Positions 4,477 through 5,982 of a stretch of 5,982 bases of DNA are shown here, piece by piece (positions within the stretch are counted from its first letter, which is position 1; each line of letters starts with the position of its first letter). The notes under the pieces are model-generated. The model was not told the DNA's origin, made no database searches, and was given only the letters and a program-made list of their open reading frames with translations. Both the position numbers and the translations under genes were made by a program. This DNA is from Actinomycetes bacterium. Lineage in GTDB: Bacteria > Actinomycetota > Actinomycetes > Streptosporangiales > Streptosporangiaceae. The stretch is taken from contig JAFACJ010000985.1 in assembly GCA_023425615.1 (NCBI GenBank), positions 1 through 5,982 on the forward strand, in the 5' to 3' direction.

Positions 4477-5871
4477 ATGGGCGGGACCCTCGCGGAGAAG
4501 ATCTGGGAACGGCATGTCGTGCGCCGGGAGGAGGGCGTCCCCGACCTCCTCTACATCGACCTGCACCTGCTGCACGAGGTGTCGAGCCCGCAGGCGTTCG
4601 CGGAACTGCGGAGCGCCGGGCTGCCCGTCCGCAGGCCCGACCTGACGATCGCGACCGAGGACCACAACGTGCCCACCGACGGGCTCGCGACCATCGCCGA
4701 CCCCCTGTCCCGCACCCAGGTGGAGACGCTCCGCGCCAACTGCGCCGAGTTCGGGCTGCGCCTGCACTCCCTCCAGGATCCCGACCAGGGGATCGTCTTC
4801 GTGATGGCGCCGCAGCTCGGTCTCATCCAGCCGGGGATGACGGCGGTCTGCGGAGACTCCCACACCTCGACGCTCGGCGCGTTCGGGGCGCTGGCGTTCG
4901 GGATCGGCACCAGCGAGGTGGCGCATGTGCTGGCCACCCAGACGCTCTCCGCCGCGCCCTTCAAGACGATGTCGGTGACGGTGAACGGCGCGCTCCCGCC
5001 GGGCGTGGCGGCCAAGGACGTCATCCTCGCGGTCGTGGCGCGGATCGGGACGAGCGGCGGTCAGGGCCACGTCATCGAGTACCGGGGCGAGGCCATCCGC
5101 TCCCTGTCGATGGAGGGCCGCCTCACCATCTGCAACATGTCCATCGAGGCGGGAGCCCGCGCCGGGATGATCGCCCCGGACGAGACGACGTACGCGTACC
5201 TGAAGGGCCGTCCGCACGCCCCGCGGGGCGCGGACTGGGACGCGGCCATGGCCTACTGGCGTACGCTCTCCACCGACGAGGACGCCGTCTTCGACCGCGA
5301 GGTGGTGCTGGACGCCGGCGCGCTCACGCCTTACGTCACCTGGGGCACCAACCCGGGCCAGGGCGCGCCGCTGGGCTCCCGGGTGCCCGACCCCGCGGAC
5401 CTCCCCACCGAGGCCGAGCGCGACGCCGCGGTCAGGGCACTGGAGTACATGGGCCTCACGCCCGGGCTCCCCCTCCGCGACATCGGCGTCGACACCGTCT
5501 TCCTCGGCTCCTGCACCAACGGCAGGATCGAGGACCTCCGTGCCGCCGCCGACGTCCTGCGCGGGCGCCGTGTCGCCGACGGCGTCCGGATGCTGGTGGT
5601 GCCGGGCTCGGTCAGGGTCAAGCTCCAGGCCGAGGCCGAGGGCCTGGACGGGGTGTTCCGCGCGGCGGGCGCCGAGTGGCGCCACCCGGGCTGCTCGATG
5701 TGCCAGGGCATGAACCCCGACCGGCTGGCGCCGGGGCAGCGCAGCGCCTCGACGTCCAACCGCAACTTCGAGGGCCGCCAGGGCAGGGGCGGGCGCACCC
5801 ACCTGGTCTCCCCCGCGGTGGCGGCGGCGACCGCCGTCACCGGACGTCTGTCCTCCCCCGCCGACCTGTAG
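4477..5871 (+). CDS. leuC: LeuC-family 3-isopropylmalate dehydratase large subunit, divergent in the active site
   Basis: The 464-residue protein is collinear with LeuC (about 466-476 residues), the [4Fe-4S] subunit that with LeuD isomerises 2- to 3-isopropylmalate in leucine biosynthesis. Landmarks are [17 protein letters not shown] (residues 25-41), D62-H63-N-V-P-T, G-D-S-H-T (D127, S128, H129), [13 protein letters not shown] with C346, G-C-S-M-C with C406 and C409, and the arginine-bearing [11 protein letters not shown] near residues 427-437. All three cluster cysteines are present. However, the usual G-I-V-H-V is G-I-V-F-V (F108), T-S-T-H-G-A-F-G is T-S-T-L-G-A-F-G (L133), and E-V-E-H is E-V-A-H (A149). 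F108 replaces the equivalent of aconitase His147. No leuD follows: a converging gene ends 15 bp downstream. The ATG has a perfect AGGAGG (4467-4472), 4 nt away. It could be a working housekeeping LeuC or a paralogue with changed substrate. Confidence 0.93.
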   Translation: MGGTLAEKIWERHVVRREEGVPDLLYIDLHLLHEVSSPQAFAELRSAGLPVRRPDLTIATEDHNVPTDGLATIADPLSRTQVETLRANCAEFGLRLHSLQDPDQGIVFVMAPQLGLIQPGMTAVCGDSHTSTLGAFGALAFGIGTSEVAHVLATQTLSAAPFKTMSVTVNGALPPGVAAKDVILAVVARIGTSGGQGHVIEYRGEAIRSLSMEGRLTICNMSIEAGARAGMIAPDETTYAYLKGRPHAPRGADWDAAMAYWRTLSTDEDAVFDREVVLDAGALTPYVTWGTNPGQGAPLGSRVPDPADLPTEAERDAAVRALEYMGLTPGLPLRDIGVDTVFLGSCTNGRIEDLRAAADVLRGRRVADGVRMLVVPGSVRVKLQAEAEGLDGVFRAAGAEWRHPGCSMCQGMNPDRLAPGQRSASTSNRNFEGRQGRGGRTHLVSPAVAAATAVTGRLSSPADL

Positions 5872-5884
5872 CCGGGCGCCCGGC
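5871..5884. terminator. Palindrome between leuC and the convergent gene, likely bidirectional terminator
   Basis: GCCGGGCGCCCGGC is a perfect 14-bp palindrome beginning on the last base of the leuC stop codon and ending 2 bp before the stop codon of the minus-strand gene (5887-5889). As RNA it gives a 5-bp GC stem with a 4-nt loop from either strand. It is short and has no T-tract. Confidence 0.5.
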
Positions 5885-5886
5885 GG

Positions 5887-5982
5887 TCAGCCGGGGCGCA
5901 GGGCGCGCAGGAAGAGGCGCACGGCGACCCGTGCGTTGTGCTTCTGCACGTCGGGGGAGCGCACGATGCCGAACGAGGCGAG
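5887..5982 (-). CDS. C-terminal end of a probable TetR-family regulator (cut by window edge)
   Basis: The minus strand encodes 31 residues before a TGA at 5887-5889: L-A-S-F-G-I-V-R-S-P-D-V-Q-K-H-N, then A-R-V-A-V-R-L-F-L-R-A-L-R-P-G. The amphipathic final helix with V-R-L-F-L-R-A-L-R is typical of the last helix of TetR ligand-binding domains, which is the basis of the call. The start and DNA-binding domain lie beyond the window. The frame is open to the edge and converges on leuC with a 15-bp gap. Coding status is likely; the family assignment is moderate because so little is visible. Confidence 0.55.
   Translation of the reverse strand, partial: LASFGIVRSPDVQKHNARVAVRLFLRALRPG

Noticed and set aside
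4414..5802. 462-codon open frame on the minus strand opposite leuC
   Set aside because: Its product is an Arg/Gly/Ala/His-rich shadow of leuC with no recognisable domain; it arises from GC codon bias.
1..5982. Mobile element, phage defence island or biosynthetic cluster
   Set aside because: No transposase, integrase, terminal repeats, attachment site, defence-type domain or assembly-line enzyme is visible; the genes are unrelated single units with uniform composition.

Overview
The window is high-GC DNA (about 70 % by eye) with actinobacterial hallmarks. Leaderless starts sit beside Shine-Dalgarno starts, and the families present are typical of actinomycetes: an Ig-plus-YkuD L,D-transpeptidase, a DUF664-type DinB protein and a Streptomyces-like LeuC. 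A filamentous actinomycete such as Streptosporangiales or Streptomycetales is likely, but the genus cannot be read from this sequence. It looks like chromosomal DNA. I see no rRNA, tRNA, CRISPR array, insertion sequence or phage gene.

Layout, left to right. (1) 1-305, minus: N-terminal part of a TetR-family regulator, running off the left edge. (2) 306-442: divergent promoter region with a 10-bp palindrome. (3) 443-862, plus: small MarR-type winged-helix regulator. (4) 956-1474, minus: CadD-family cadmium-resistance membrane protein that appears to lack one membrane helix. (5) 1570-2073, plus: DinB/DUF664 protein. (6) 2243-3163, plus: secreted L,D-transpeptidase. (7) 3153-3728, minus: membrane-anchored coiled-coil protein of unknown function, overlapping the transpeptidase tail to tail. 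(8) 3802-4368, plus: small P-loop kinase-like ATPase. (9) 4477-5871, plus: LeuC-family protein (3-isopropylmalate dehydratase large subunit) with its own promoter. (10) 5887-5982, minus: C-terminus of a probable TetR-family regulator, running off the right edge.

The genes alternate strands and almost all are single transcription units, so the window holds no operon or obvious multi-gene pathway. Convergent pairs are separated, or overlapped, by strong hairpins at 855-895, 3173-3205 and 5871-5884. Divergent pairs share short promoter regions (306-442, 1475-1569, 3729-3801).

I found no clear new multi-gene system. The points most worth following up are: the LeuC homologue, which has lost an active-site histidine otherwise expected in the aconitase superfamily and has no adjacent leuD; the CadD homologue that lacks a transmembrane segment; and four genes that share the same leaderless architecture, a -10-like hexamer exactly 6 nt before the ATG.
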